In this document: piece after piece, positions 31,339-31,496 of the stretch
Numbering within the stretch: the stretch's first letter is position 1
Layout of the letters: each line of letters begins with the position of its first letter
Assembly (NCBI GenBank): GCA_049414625.1
Contig: JBMSAU010000098.1
Span: 1 to 31,496, forward strand
Origin: WYEG01 sp049414625
Lineage (GTDB): Bacteria; Desulfobacterota; Thermodesulfobacteria; Thermodesulfobacteriales; Thermodesulfobacteriaceae
Direction of reading: 5' to 3'
DNA: 31,496 nucleotides
The notes under the pieces: model-generated
What the model was told of the DNA's origin: nothing
What the model saw: the letters and a program-made list of their open reading frames with translations, nothing else
Database searches by the model: none
Made by a program: the position numbers and the translations under genes

Positions 31339-31496
31339 GGCTGTTCAAAAAATATTATAAGACCTTTTATCCCCTCCTTCTCACTCTCAATACTATCACA
31401 AAAAGCCAAAGCCTCTGCAGAATAATCATATAGAGATTCCAAAGAATAGCACAGGCAATTGCCATCTTCTTAGCTAAATCCTCTCTTATCAAAGTA
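31339..31496 (-). mobile_element. IS copy C, right end only, inverted
   Basis: From the terminal repeat GGCTGTTCAAAAAATATT (31339 on) to the window end, the complement matches the 3' part of IS copy B with a few differences. The remaining part lies outside. It is in inverted orientation to copies A and B. Confidence 0.9.
31367..31496 (-). CDS. IS transposase, C-terminal fragment cut by window end
   Basis: About 43 codons ending RVRRRG and TAA match the end of the transposase at 5173-6072, beginning in the TLIREDLAKKMAI region. The catalytic residues are not in this piece. The gene continues beyond the window, so its integrity is unknown. Confidence 0.85.
   Translation of the reverse strand, partial: TLIREDLAKKMAIACAILWNLYMIILQRLWLFVIVLRVRRRG

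Noticed and set aside
1..31496. A composite transposon bounded by inverted IS copies
   Set aside because: The interior is core housekeeping genes, and each end is cut off inside the IS, so a mobile unit cannot be supported.
1..31496. tRNA, rRNA, CRISPR array, riboswitch
   Set aside because: I looked in all spacers; none shows cloverleaf, spaced direct repeats or a known aptamer core. Most spacers are under 130 bases.

Overview
The window looks like chromosomal DNA of a thermophilic, Gram-negative, strictly housekeeping-type bacterium. The gene set (type IV pilus secretin operon, TatC, tandem YajC, lipoproteins, GroES-GroEL, AcpP-FabF-RpiB-AcpS-Nnr operon), the moderate to low GC (about 40% by eye) and the protein style (many charged residues, short spacers) fit the Thermodesulfobacteriota (Thermodesulfobacterium/Caldimicrobium-like). 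That placement is an inference from style, not a database match.

Layout. 1-132: 3' end of an insertion sequence (IS). 209-490: HU. 555-3582 (minus): a large exported protein (degenerate M1-peptidase-like, ChaN and PDZ regions) broken by a frameshift and carrying short palindromic repeats inside its reading frame. 3621-5154: purQ-tatC, the end of tatC being overwritten by a complete IS copy (about 5132-6100). 6319-9430: lysA-queA and a nuclease lipoprotein. 9434-10720 (minus): serS. 10848-15891: an eight-gene-like run acpP-fabF-rpiB-acpS-nnr-PilZ-pilD (seven genes) with overlapping stops and starts. 15888-21392 (minus): xth, mscS, groEL, groES and an APH-like/P-loop kinase fusion. 21490-25499: HDAC-like deacetylase, aminotransferase, tgt and two yajC genes. 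25502-31289 (minus): pilM-N-O-P-Q and trmFO. 31339-31496: third IS copy, cut off by the window end.

How the genes work together. PilD (prepilin peptidase), PilMNOPQ (inner-membrane alignment complex and outer-membrane secretin) and a PilZ protein form parts of one type IV pilus machine spread over two loci. QueA and Tgt are two steps of queuosine modification of tRNA. AcpS activates AcpP for FabF in fatty acid elongation. GroES/GroEL, SerS, HU, TatC and YajC serve general folding, translation, nucleoid and export functions.

The most interesting signals are (i) palindromic interspersed repeats, one intergenic and at least two in frame inside the exported ChaN-family gene; (ii) the same IS at both window ends and in the middle, once supplying the stop codon of tatC; (iii) several strong promoters whose -10 box lies only 6-9 nt from the ATG, predicting leaderless mRNAs for lysA, serS, the kinase fusion and possibly pilM; (iv) divergent promoters that share one palindromic -35 box. 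I found no CRISPR array, tRNA, rRNA, defence system or phage.
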